This document shows, piece after piece, positions 43,019 through 51,612 of a stretch of DNA of 64,000 nt. Source of the DNA: Massilia kyonggiensis (GTDB taxonomy: Bacteria > Pseudomonadota > Gammaproteobacteria > Burkholderiales > Burkholderiaceae_D); NCBI RefSeq assembly GCF_024756235.1, contig NZ_JANUGY010000005.1, positions 372,001-436,000 of the forward strand, given 5' to 3'. A program made the translations under genes and the position numbers. A model generated the notes under the pieces. That model was given only the letters and a program-made list of their open reading frames with translations, did not search any database and had not been told where the DNA came from. Position 1 is the stretch's first letter. The number at the start of each line of letters is the position of its first letter.

Positions 43019-44311
43019 ATGAACCAACGACGCATCCTGCTCGCCCTGTTCATGATTTACTTCGTGTTCGCCATCCTGCTCAACAGCGTGGGTGCGGTGA
43101 TCCTGCAGGTGATACACACCTATGGCGTCGACAAGGGCGCGGCGAGCGTGCTGGAAGGCTTCAAGGACCTGCCGATCGCGATCGTGTCGTTCTTCGTCGC
43201 GTCGACCCTGCCGCGCTTCGGCTACAAGAAGGCGATGCTCGTCGCGCTGGCGATCGTCACCGCCGCCACGCTGGCGATGCCCATGATCCCGGCATTCGCG
43301 ACGGCGAAACTGCTGTTCCTGTGCGTGGGCGTCGCGTTCGCGCTGGTGAAGGTGTCCGTGTACTCGACCATCGGCCTCGTCGCGCGCGACCGCAAGCACC
43401 ATGCGGGCATCACGAACATGCTGGAAGGGTTCTTCATGGTCGGCGTGCTGTCGGCGTACTGGATCTTCGGCTTCTTCATCGATGCCGATAACCCGGCGTC
43501 GACGAGCTGGCTGAACGTGTACTGGCTGTTGTCCGGCCTGTGCGCGGCCACGTTCGTGCTCGTGCTGGCCACGTCGTTCGACGAATACGGCGCCGCGCCG
43601 CCGGACAGCCGCGGACCGGCCGCCGATTTCCTCGCGATGCTGCGCCTGTTCGTGCGGCCGCTCGTGTACGTGTTCGTGCTGACGGCGTTCCTGTCCGTGC
43701 TCGTCGAGCAGGCGATCGGTTCGTGGCTCCCGACGTTCAACAACGAGATCCTGATGCTGCCCGCCACGATGAGCGTGCAGGTGACGAGCATCTTCGCGGG
43801 CTGCCTCGCGGTGGGGCGCCTGCTGGCCGGCGTCGTGATGCGCCGCCTGAACTGGTATCCCGTGCTGACCGTGTGCATGCTGGCGATGGGCGCGACGGTG
43901 CTGCTGTCGCTGCCCCTCACGCACGGCATCGCCCACGATCCGAACGTGACGTGGGCGACGGCGCCGGTGGCCGCGTTCCTGTTCCCGCTCATCGGCCTGT
44001 TCATGGCGCCGATCTACCCGGGCATCAATTCCGTGATGCTGAGTTCCCTGCCGCGCCACCAGCACGCGCCGATGACGGGGCTGCTCGTGATCTTTTCGGC
44101 GCTCGGCGGCACGACCGGCTCGCTGATCACCGGGTACGTGTTCGGCCACGTGAACGGACACTTCGCGTTCTACCTGACGCTCGTGCCGATCGTGCTGATG
44201 GTCCTGAGCCTGTACGCGTTCAAGCGGCAGGTGGACAGGTCGCCCCCTACGCCTGGCAACCTGGATCGGCCTGGTTCGGCGCCGTCTTCTGCGCCAGCAG
44301 CAGCGCCCTGA
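43019..44311 (+). CDS. MFS sugar transporter of the GH65 module
   Basis: 430 residues with about twelve membrane segments. It directly follows pgmB (29-bp gap, RBS GGAGA), so it is probably the inner-membrane importer for the disaccharide brought in by the TBDR. The last ~25 residues (from DRSPPTPGNL) are low-complexity Pro/Ala/Ser and are encoded in the 65-bp overlap with the convergent LOV/EAL gene; the tail looks like read-on after loss of an earlier stop rather than family sequence. Confidence 0.85.
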   Translation: MNQRRILLALFMIYFVFAILLNSVGAVILQVIHTYGVDKGAASVLEGFKDLPIAIVSFFVASTLPRFGYKKAMLVALAIVTAATLAMPMIPAFATAKLLFLCVGVAFALVKVSVYSTIGLVARDRKHHAGITNMLEGFFMVGVLSAYWIFGFFIDADNPASTSWLNVYWLLSGLCAATFVLVLATSFDEYGAAPPDSRGPAADFLAMLRLFVRPLVYVFVLTAFLSVLVEQAIGSWLPTFNNEILMLPATMSVQVTSIFAGCLAVGRLLAGVVMRRLNWYPVLTVCMLAMGATVLLSLPLTHGIAHDPNVTWATAPVAAFLFPLIGLFMAPIYPGINSVMLSSLPRHQHAPMTGLLVIFSALGGTTGSLITGYVFGHVNGHFAFYLTLVPIVLMVLSLYAFKRQVDRSPPTPGNLDRPGSAPSSAPAAAP

Positions 44312-46358
44312 AATCCTCCGCCCGCATCGGCTTGCCGATCAGGTAACCCTGCAGGACGTCGCATCCCGTGGAGCGGATCGCTTCCTTCTGGAGCTCCGTC
44401 TCGATGCCTTCGCAGATCACGTCCAGCTTGAGCGACTTGGCGAAGGCGATCACGCCGTTGACGATGTCCAGGCAACGCCGGTCCTGCTCGATCTCGCGCA
44501 CGAACGAACGGTCGATCTTGATCGCGGTGATCGGCAAGGTGCGCAGGTACGACAGGTTCGAGTAGCCGGTGCCGAAGTCGTCGAGCGCGATGCGGAAGCC
44601 GTCGCGCTGCAGCAGGCGCAGCACCGATGCCGCCTTCTCGATGTCCTGCATCAGCATGCTCTCCGTGACTTCCAGCTTGATGCACTCGGGGTCCAGCCCG
44701 TAGTGGTTGACGAGGTTCGTCAGCAGCGGCGGCAGGTTCTCGTCCGTCAGCTGGCGCGGCGAGACGTTCACCGCCATGCGCAGCCGGTAGCCCAGCAATT
44801 CCCATTCGCGCGCCTGGCGGCACGCTTCCTCGCACACCCACGCGCCGACGGCCGTGATCGCGGGCGAGCCTTCCAGCATCGGCAGGAACAGGTCGGGGGC
44901 GAGCAGGCCGAGGCGCGGATGTTCCCAGCGCAGCAGCGCCTCCGCGCCCACGACGGCGCCGTTCGCGGCGCTGACCTGCGGCTGGTAGAACAGCACGAAC
45001 TGGCGGCGTTCGAGGGCCGAGAACACGTCCTGGCGCAGTTCCAGGCGCTGCTTGAGCAGGTGCCGCGCCGTCGTCGAGAACACGGCGAACGTATGGCGGC
45101 CGTTGTCCTTGGCCTCGTACATGGCGGCGTCCGCGTTGTTGAGCAGCTCGTCGGCCGAGTATTCGCGGCCGTTGCCGATCGCGATGCCGATGCTGCCGCC
45201 CACTGTCACGTGATGGCCGTCGACGGCGATGGGCGTGGCCAGGTGCTGCAGGACGGCGGAGGCCACGCCCTTCGCGCCGTCGGCGTTCATGCCTTCGAGG
45301 ACGACCACGAACTCGTCGCCGCTGATGCGCGCGACCGTGATGCCGGGGGCGGCGAGGCTCCCGAGGCGCCGCCCGATCTCCTGCAGGGCCATGTCGCCCG
45401 CGCGGTGGCCGTGGGCGTCGTTGACTTCCTTGAAGTGGTCGAGGTCGATGAACAGGACGCCCACCGGGCGCTCGTCCTCGACGGAACGCGCCAGGGCTTC
45501 GTCGAGCGCGCGCAGGCAGCTGAAGCGGTTGTGCAGGCCCGTCATGCCGTCGTGCGTCGCCATGTGAATGAGCCGTGTCTCCGCTTCCTTGCGCTCCGTG
45601 ACGTCGGCAAAGAACGCGGTGACGCCTTCGCGCGACGGGTACACGCGCAATTCCAGCCAGAGGCCCAGCGGCGCGTAGAAATTCTCGCAGCGGGCGGGTT
45701 CGCGGTCGTGCATCGCGCGCAGGTAGGTGTCGTAGAACGGGCCGCCGACGGCTTCCGGGAACTCGTCCCACATGTTCTTGCCGATCAGGTCTTCCGCACT
45801 GCGCTCGATCCAGGCCGCGCCGCGCGCGTTGATGTACGTGAAGCGCCATTCGCGGTCGAGCGACAGGCAGCCGTCGGAGATGCTTTCCAGGACGGTGCTC
45901 ATGCGTTCGTGCGCCTGCTCGGCCGCCTGCCGGGCTTCGACGACCTCCGTCACGTCCTGCAGGAAGGCGACGAAGTGGGTGGGCGCATCCCCGTTCTCGC
46001 GCACGGGAAACAGGTGCATGCGGCACCAGAACGGGGTCCCGTCCTTGCGGTAATTGCGCAGCAGCGCCGTGCAGATCTCGGCCCGTTCGACGCAGTGGCG
46101 GATCAGCGCGATCTCGGGCTGGTCGCGGTCGCCGCGCTGCAGGAAGCGGCAGTTGCGGCCGACCGTTTCGTACAGCGTGTAGCCCGTCATCCGTTCGAAC
46201 GCGGGGTTGACGTATGCGATGGGATTGTCCGGCAGGCTGGCGTCGGAAATGATGATGCCCGTGTTGCTCGCCTCGATCAGTCGCTTGAAGAACGGCACCG
46301 GCAACTGTTCGATCTTGTCGAGGAGTGAGCGAACTTCTTCAGGAGAACAATTCTGCAT
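44247..46358 (-). CDS. LOV-PAS-GGDEF-EAL protein (blue-light-linked c-di-GMP enzyme)
   Basis: 703 residues, soluble. Residues 25-140 form a LOV domain: GRNCRFLQ (67-74) with the photo-adduct Cys70, and NYRKDGTPFW (102-111). A second PAS domain (about 150-255), a GGDEF domain with motif SGDEF (347-350) and no RxxD inhibitory site, and an EAL domain (about 440-690) follow. The EAL domain has EALLRW at 473-478 and conserved ESML, DDFGTGYS, KIDRSF and EGIET motifs, so phosphodiesterase activity is expected. Two flavin-pocket positions differ from canonical LOV: Asn replaced by Cys112 and the signalling Gln replaced by Leu133. It probably tunes c-di-GMP in response to blue light or redox state. 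Confidence 0.88.
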   Translation of the reverse strand: MQNCSPEEVRSLLDKIEQLPVPFFKRLIEASNTGIIISDASLPDNPIAYVNPAFERMTGYTLYETVGRNCRFLQRGDRDQPEIALIRHCVERAEICTALLRNYRKDGTPFWCRMHLFPVRENGDAPTHFVAFLQDVTEVVEARQAAEQAHERMSTVLESISDGCLSLDREWRFTYINARGAAWIERSAEDLIGKNMWDEFPEAVGGPFYDTYLRAMHDREPARCENFYAPLGLWLELRVYPSREGVTAFFADVTERKEAETRLIHMATHDGMTGLHNRFSCLRALDEALARSVEDERPVGVLFIDLDHFKEVNDAHGHRAGDMALQEIGRRLGSLAAPGITVARISGDEFVVVLEGMNADGAKGVASAVLQHLATPIAVDGHHVTVGGSIGIAIGNGREYSADELLNNADAAMYEAKDNGRHTFAVFSTTARHLLKQRLELRQDVFSALERRQFVLFYQPQVSAANGAVVGAEALLRWEHPRLGLLAPDLFLPMLEGSPAITAVGAWVCEEACRQAREWELLGYRLRMAVNVSPRQLTDENLPPLLTNLVNHYGLDPECIKLEVTESMLMQDIEKAASVLRLLQRDGFRIALDDFGTGYSNLSYLRTLPITAIKIDRSFVREIEQDRRCLDIVNGVIAFAKSLKLDVICEGIETELQKEAIRSTGCDVLQGYLIGKPMRAEDFRALLLAQKTAPNQADPGCQA

Positions 46359-46510
46359 GATCGTCTACCTTGGCGCTGGACGTTATCAGTGTAACGCCGC
46401 GTGAGGCAAGGGGGCAGCACGAAAGACAGCTGTGTCCGCATGTAGTTGCCTGCGGCTCAGATTGCGTGTAACTGCACGCGGAACCCCCGTCGCGGGCCAT
46501 GCGCGATGCG

Positions 46511-47296
46511 TTATTCGACGCCGAGATCCGCCATCTTCGCGCGCAGCGCCAGGCGGTCCGCATCGATCTGCGCCCCATTCGTCTGGCGCGACAGCGCGGC
46601 CTTGTCCTTGCGGCCGAGGAAGTAGGCGATGCGCTCGGCGTTGGCGCCGGACGGGTGCGGAATGCCGTGCAGGATGCGGCCGGCATCCAGCACGCCGCGC
46701 GCCGCGAGCCAGTCGAGCGCGAGGCCGACCTTCGGGCCCAGCGGCACGTACACCGCGTCGGGCAGCGCGCCCGCTTCGGCCGCGAAATAGTCGAGCAGCT
46801 GGGCCTGCAGCAGCGGCGTCGTCAGCATGTTCGGCGACGCGCCGTTGTAGTTTTTTCCACCGATGAAAACCGGATGGCGCAGCACGGCCGTCACGTGCAT
46901 CAGGTGGGCGTGGTCGCCGAACAGCGACGCGCAGCTGGCGATGCCGAGCCAGCGCTGCAGGCCTACGTGGTCGAGCAGGGCGACGAGGTTCGGGCGGATC
47001 GCGCCGGAAAACGCGCCGGTGTACTTGGCCGCCCGCAGCACGTCGTCCTGCGCCGCGCCTTGCGCCAGCAGGCGCCGTGCCTCGCGCACCGCGTTCTTCC
47101 ATTGCACGAAGCCGGGCGAGATGCCGACGAGGACGAGCCGCGCCGCGCGGTTCACGTAATCGAACGGAATGTAGTGCGCGCTGACACTGCCGGCGCGCGC
47201 GAGCAGGAAGCCGTCCGGGATCTGCGCGGGCGTGCCCACGAGGTCCGGATCGGTGTCCAGGATGAGGTTGCGGAACGCGGGAAAGGTCGCCTGCAT
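46511..47296 (-). CDS. Uracil-DNA-glycosylase-superfamily protein
   Basis: 261 residues. It has the two superfamily active-site regions: motif 1-like LVGISPGF (56-63) and motif 2-like GIPHPSGAN (211-219). Family members remove uracil or other damaged bases from DNA, but the motif 1 catalytic residue is not clearly one of the characterised classes, so the exact substrate is uncertain. It is a single minus-strand gene divergent from the arabinan-locus TBDR. The 46359-46510 gap before the LOV/EAL gene has nothing recognisable. Confidence 0.7.
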   Translation of the reverse strand: MQATFPAFRNLILDTDPDLVGTPAQIPDGFLLARAGSVSAHYIPFDYVNRAARLVLVGISPGFVQWKNAVREARRLLAQGAAQDDVLRAAKYTGAFSGAIRPNLVALLDHVGLQRWLGIASCASLFGDHAHLMHVTAVLRHPVFIGGKNYNGASPNMLTTPLLQAQLLDYFAAEAGALPDAVYVPLGPKVGLALDWLAARGVLDAGRILHGIPHPSGANAERIAYFLGRKDKAALSRQTNGAQIDADRLALRAKMADLGVE

Positions 47297-47382
47297 GGAA
47301 TTTTCAAAAATGTCCGGAATCCTCGCATTTTGCCACGTGAAATCGTTGTCACGTACCTTTACACGCTTTTACACATACAAAA

Positions 47383-47415
47383 AACGATATCGAAGTGACC
47401 GAAAAATTGATTGGA
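47383..47415 (+). promoter_or_regulatory. Composite element shared by two arabinan-locus promoters (copy 1)
   Basis: AACGATATCGA (47383-47393), an 8-bp spacer, then AAAAATTGATTGGA (47402-47415). The last bases form a -35-like TTGGAT (47411-47416), with TAACAT 18 bp downstream (47435-47440) as a possible -10. The same two blocks at the same spacing occur at 54557-54589 before the dehydratase gene. CGATATCG is palindromic, suggesting a regulator site just upstream of the -35. Confidence 0.65.
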
Positions 47416-47458
47416 TCGTTCTCGATGTTGCGCCTAACATTACCGATGAGCATGCCAG

Positions 47459-47486
47459 TTCTGAAAGCTTTTCGATGCTTTCAGAA
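47459..47486 (+). promoter_or_regulatory. 5'-leader hairpin of the arabinan TBDR gene
   Basis: A perfect 10-bp inverted repeat (TTCTGAAAGC / GCTTTCAGAA, 8-nt loop) lies between the predicted promoter and the start codon at 47522. No T-run follows. It would form a stable stem in the untranslated leader and could affect stability, translation or small-RNA pairing. Confidence 0.5.
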
Positions 47487-47521
47487 AACCATAACAATAC
47501 TTACATCGCAACAGGAGACGT

Positions 47522-50167
47522 ATGGAACCCATCGCAGCGGGCCGTTTTGCGCCCGTTTCCCGCACTTTCGCATTGCGCGGCACCGTCGCCGCACTCATGG
47601 GCATCGGTCTCTTGACGAGCGTGTCCGTGCGTGCGCAGGAAGCCGGCGCCGCGCAGGGTGCCAACCAGGCCAGCGGCAGCAACGTCGTGGTCGTCAGCGG
47701 CCAGCGCCAGGCGGCGCAGAGCGCCCAGGCCATCAAGAAAAACGCGGACGAGGTCCTCGATTCGATCGTCGCCGACGACATCGGCAAGTTCCCGGACAAG
47801 AACGTGGCCGAGATCCTCGCCCGCGTCACCGGCGTGCAGGTCCTGCGCGGCGCCGGCGAAGCCAGCACGGTCGTGATCCGCGGCCTCGGCGGCGCGAAAA
47901 CGCTGTTCAACGGCCGCGAGATGTTCACCGCCGCCAACCGTTCGCTGGCCCTGGCCGACGTGCCCGTCTCCATGCTGCAGCGCGTCGACGTGTATAAATC
48001 GCAGGGCGCCGACATGGTCGAAGGCGGCACCGCGGGCACCATCGACGTGCGCACGTTCCGTCCGTTCGACTTCAAGGGTTCGCAGGTCGCCATCAACGCC
48101 CGCGTCGAAAACCGCGACAAGGCCGGCAAGACCGATCCGCAGGTCGGCGGCCTGTGGTCGAACCGCTGGAAGACCGATATCGGCGAAGTGGGCCTGCTGG
48201 GCGGCCTGTCGTACCAGCGCGGCCGCTACAGCGACGAAGTCGCGTGGGCCGGCCAGCCGGCCACGTACCAGGCCAACGGCCAGACCGTGCAGGGCGCGGA
48301 CGGCAACGGTCGCGTGATGACCACCGGCGACCGCAAGCGCCTGGCCCTGAACTTCGCCGCGCAGTGGCGCCCGAACCGCGACATGCAGTTCTACGCCGAA
48401 GGCTTCGGCACCAAGATCGACCACGATGCGCAGAGCGTCTTCTTCGTGGGCGGCTTCCCGGTCTACAACAACCCGAACACGACGATCAAGACGATCACCG
48501 AGAACGGCAAGAACTACCTGGACAGCGTGAGCAACCCGAGCGACACGTCGCTGGTGCTGAGCTCGACCCAGGCGCGCCGCGACTGGTCGAAGGGCAGCCA
48601 GCTGGCCCTCGGCGGCACGTGGGACGCGACGCCGACGATCCGCCTGTCGACCGAAGCCGTGCGCACGGTCTCGACCTACCGCCAGGAAAACCCGATCCTC
48701 GACTCGATCTACACGACGCCCCATGCGGTCGTCGGCGGCACCCGCGACGGCGGCGGCTACGTCGATTATCCGGGCACGGACCTGACCGATCCGTCCAAGT
48801 GGTCGATGATCGCCCTGTACGACAACCACAACCACGCGAACGGCTCGGCCAACGACTGGCGCGGCGACGTGACGTGGACGCCGGAGAACGACGGCCTGCT
48901 GAAGGAACTGAGCGGCGGCGTGCGCTGGGCGCAACGCGACGCCTCCTATGCGCACGAGCTGGGCAACTATCGTCCCGCGACGATCACGGGCGTGAACCCC
49001 GGCAGCATCCCCGGCCTGTCGTGCCTGAGCCCGGAAATCCACGGCAACTACGGCGTGAACCAGTATTACGCGGCCTGCTACAAGTTCTTGCTGGATAACA
49101 CCGCCGTCGTGCGCCAGGCCATCCTCGGCACGCCGAACGGCCTGCCGGACGATCCGCTGTCGTTCTACACGGACCGCGAAACGACGCAAGCCATCTACGG
49201 CAAGGCCAAGTTCGGCTTCGACGCCTTCGGCGTGCCGATCGACGCCACGGCCGGCGTGCGCGTCGTGAACACGAAGCAGAGCGTCAACGGCAACTCGCGC
49301 AGCGGTACGGGTCCGGTCACGCCGGTGTCGGTCTCGACCAGCAACACGGACGTGCTGCCGAGCCTGAACCTGCGCGCCGGCTTCCGCAACGACCTCGTCG
49401 GTCGTGTGGTCTACGGCAAGGCGATCGAACGTGCCCCGTTCGCCGACTACAACCCGGGCGTCGTGCTCGGTTCCGTCACCACGACCAACGGCAACCCGCC
49501 GGGCGGCACGGGCGGCAACCCGAACCTGAAGCCGCAGGAAGCCCGCAACCTGGACGTGGCGCTGGAATGGTATTTCTCGAAGGATGGTTCGCTGACCGGT
49601 ACGGTGTTCCAGCACGACTTCAAGAACTTCATCCGCCACCGGACGACGACGGAAACGATCAACGGCCAGGCCTACCTGATGGACCGTCCGTACAACACGG
49701 ACACGGCCAAGCTGTACGGCTTCGAAGCGGCGTACCAGCAGTTCTTCTCGTTCCTGCCGGGCTGGCTGAGCGGCCTGGGCATGCAGGCGAACTTCACGTA
49801 CATGAATGGCGGCATGACGGAGCCGGACGGCACCCGCAACACGTTCCCGGGCATGTCCAAGCGGGCCTACAACCTGGTCGGCCTGTACGAGCGCGGCCCG
49901 TGGTCGGCGCGCCTGGCCTACAACTGGCGCGACAAGTTCGTGGACACGTACAACTACCGCGGCCTCGGCCTGGACCTCGTCGTCGACCCGATCAAGACGC
50001 TGGATGCCTCGATCTCGTACAAGATCACGGAGAACCTGACGGCAACGCTGGACGGCAGCAACCTACTGGACCAGGAGTACCACGACTACCACGGTACGCC
50101 GCTGCTGCCGCGTGACGTGCGTCGCTACGATCGAGTCGTCGGCTTTGCCCTCCGTTGGAAACATTGA
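47522..50167 (+). CDS. TonB-dependent receptor of the arabinan locus
   Basis: 881 residues. Signal peptide about 1-38, TonB-box-like NVVVVSGQR, plug domain at about 70-180 (DDIGKFPDKNVAEILARVTGVQVLRGAGEASTVVIRGLGG) and a barrel ending GFALRWKH. The plug wording is the Xanthomonas/Caulobacter carbohydrate-TBDR type. It is the first gene of the plus-strand arabinan locus and should import arabino-oligosaccharides across the outer membrane. ATG 47522 follows AGGAGACGT. A strong hairpin (50197-50228) separates it from the transporter gene. Confidence 0.92.
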   Translation: MEPIAAGRFAPVSRTFALRGTVAALMGIGLLTSVSVRAQEAGAAQGANQASGSNVVVVSGQRQAAQSAQAIKKNADEVLDSIVADDIGKFPDKNVAEILARVTGVQVLRGAGEASTVVIRGLGGAKTLFNGREMFTAANRSLALADVPVSMLQRVDVYKSQGADMVEGGTAGTIDVRTFRPFDFKGSQVAINARVENRDKAGKTDPQVGGLWSNRWKTDIGEVGLLGGLSYQRGRYSDEVAWAGQPATYQANGQTVQGADGNGRVMTTGDRKRLALNFAAQWRPNRDMQFYAEGFGTKIDHDAQSVFFVGGFPVYNNPNTTIKTITENGKNYLDSVSNPSDTSLVLSSTQARRDWSKGSQLALGGTWDATPTIRLSTEAVRTVSTYRQENPILDSIYTTPHAVVGGTRDGGGYVDYPGTDLTDPSKWSMIALYDNHNHANGSANDWRGDVTWTPENDGLLKELSGGVRWAQRDASYAHELGNYRPATITGVNPGSIPGLSCLSPEIHGNYGVNQYYAACYKFLLDNTAVVRQAILGTPNGLPDDPLSFYTDRETTQAIYGKAKFGFDAFGVPIDATAGVRVVNTKQSVNGNSRSGTGPVTPVSVSTSNTDVLPSLNLRAGFRNDLVGRVVYGKAIERAPFADYNPGVVLGSVTTTNGNPPGGTGGNPNLKPQEARNLDVALEWYFSKDGSLTGTVFQHDFKNFIRHRTTTETINGQAYLMDRPYNTDTAKLYGFEAAYQQFFSFLPGWLSGLGMQANFTYMNGGMTEPDGTRNTFPGMSKRAYNLVGLYERGPWSARLAYNWRDKFVDTYNYRGLGLDLVVDPIKTLDASISYKITENLTATLDGSNLLDQEYHDYHGTPLLPRDVRRYDRVVGFALRWKH

Positions 50168-50196
50168 CCCAGGGCTCTGATCGATAGGGAATAATG

Positions 50197-50228
50197 AGGG
50201 TGCTGCTCGGAAAACCGCGTAGCACCCT
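50197..50228 (+). terminator. Intercistronic hairpin 1 (TBDR / transporter)
   Basis: AGGGTGCT pairs with AGCACCCT, the stem continuing through GC-CGG / CCG-CG with one wobble and one mismatch around an AAAA loop. It lies 29 bp after the TBDR stop and is followed by GTTCGTTTGG, mildly U-rich. It is likely to cause partial termination or 3'-end protection between the receptor and transporter genes. Confidence 0.55.
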
Positions 50229-50250
50229 GTTCGTTTGGAAGGACGTCCGT

Positions 50251-51591
50251 ATGCAAACCCAGAAACTTTCCACTCTTGAAAAAGTGGGCTTCGGCGCCGG
50301 CGACATGGCGCTCAACGTGGTGATCTCGTCGATGATGCTGATCATCACTTTCTTTTATACGGACGTCTATGGACTCAAGACGACCGACCTCGCGCTGCTG
50401 TTCGTGCTCGTGAAAATCGTGGGTGCCATTTCGGACCTGATCGTCGGCCAGATGACGGACAGTTTCCTGTCCCGCTGGGGCCGCTATCGACCGTATTTCC
50501 TGTTCCTCGCGATCCCATACGGCCTGTCCGTGTACGCCGTGTTCAGCACGCCGGACTGGAACTATGACGCCAAGCTCGTGTGGGCGTATTCCACGTACAT
50601 CCTGATGACCCTGATGACGTCGGGCGTGGGCGTGCCGTACATCTCGCTGATCAGCGGCCTGACGAGCGACCCCCAGGAGCGCCTGTCCGCCAACGGCTAC
50701 CGGCTGTTCCTGGCGAAAGTCGGCGCGTTCATGGTCACCATCGTCGTGCCGATCCTCGCGCAGCGCTGGGGCAACGGCAACCAGGCCGCCGGCTACCAGG
50801 CGGCGATGGCCATGATGGCGCTGCTGGGCGTCGTGCTGTTCCTGTTCACGTTCTTCACGACGACGGAGCGCGTCGTCTACAAGACCAAGCGCCAGCCGCT
50901 GCTGGAACAGATCGCCGTGCTGGCGCAGAACGACCAGTGGCTGATCCTGTGCGCCGTCTGCGTGACGGGCACCATCGGCTACGTGATCCGCGGCTCCGTC
51001 GCGATCTATTACGCCAAGTATTATCTGCACGGCGACACGGAGACCGTGTCCGCGTTCCTGTCGACGGGCGTCGCGGCCGCGATCATCGCGATGGTCGTGT
51101 CGACGTGGGTGACCAAGTTCTATTGCAAGGTCAAACTGTTCCGCTACACGCAGCTGCTGGTGGCCGTGCTGTCCGTGATGATCTATTTCCTGGTCAAACC
51201 GGGCGACACGGCGCTGGCTTTCTTCCTGTACTTCCTGCTGTCGCTCGTCGTCGACCTGCACGCGCCGGTGTTCTGGTCCGCGATCGCCGAGACCATCGAC
51301 TATGGCCAGGTCAAGACGGGCAAGCGCGTGTCGGGCTTTGCGTTCGGCGGCATCTCGGTCGCACAGAAGGCCGGCATGGCCATCGCGGGCGGCATGGTCG
51401 GCCTGCTGCTGAATTATTTCCATTACCAGCCGAACCAGGAACAAAGCGCTCTGGCCCTGCAGGGCATCGCGCTGATGCTGTCCGTGATTCCCGGCTTCTT
51501 CCATTTCCTGATGGGCGCGCTGATGTTCAAGTACCGCATCAGCGACGAATACTATTCGACAGTCAAGGAAGACCTCCGCGCCAGCGCGTGA
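50251..51591 (+). CDS. GPH-family (glycoside-pentoside-hexuronide) cation symporter
   Basis: 446 residues with about twelve membrane segments. GPH features include an N-terminal GAGDMALNVVISS region, GQMTDSFLSRWGRYRPYFLF between segments 2 and 3 (the motif-A equivalent DxxxxxxGRxRPY) and a C-terminal AETIDYGQVKTGKRVSGFAF. Members import pentosides and oligosaccharides, here predicted to carry arabinose or short arabino-oligosaccharides across the inner membrane. ATG 50251 follows GGAAGGA (50238-50244). It starts the segment transporter, GH43, epimerase, lactonase. Confidence 0.9.
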   Translation: MQTQKLSTLEKVGFGAGDMALNVVISSMMLIITFFYTDVYGLKTTDLALLFVLVKIVGAISDLIVGQMTDSFLSRWGRYRPYFLFLAIPYGLSVYAVFSTPDWNYDAKLVWAYSTYILMTLMTSGVGVPYISLISGLTSDPQERLSANGYRLFLAKVGAFMVTIVVPILAQRWGNGNQAAGYQAAMAMMALLGVVLFLFTFFTTTERVVYKTKRQPLLEQIAVLAQNDQWLILCAVCVTGTIGYVIRGSVAIYYAKYYLHGDTETVSAFLSTGVAAAIIAMVVSTWVTKFYCKVKLFRYTQLLVAVLSVMIYFLVKPGDTALAFFLYFLLSLVVDLHAPVFWSAIAETIDYGQVKTGKRVSGFAFGGISVAQKAGMAIAGGMVGLLLNYFHYQPNQEQSALALQGIALMLSVIPGFFHFLMGALMFKYRISDEYYSTVKEDLRASA

Positions 51592-51612
51592 CCCCTATTT
51601 AGCGAGACCATC

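Noticed and set aside
47402..47440. Sigma-54 promoter at the arabinan TBDR
   Set aside because: No TGGCAC-N5-TTGC match in either copy of the shared element; a sigma-70-like reading with 18-bp spacing fits both copies better.
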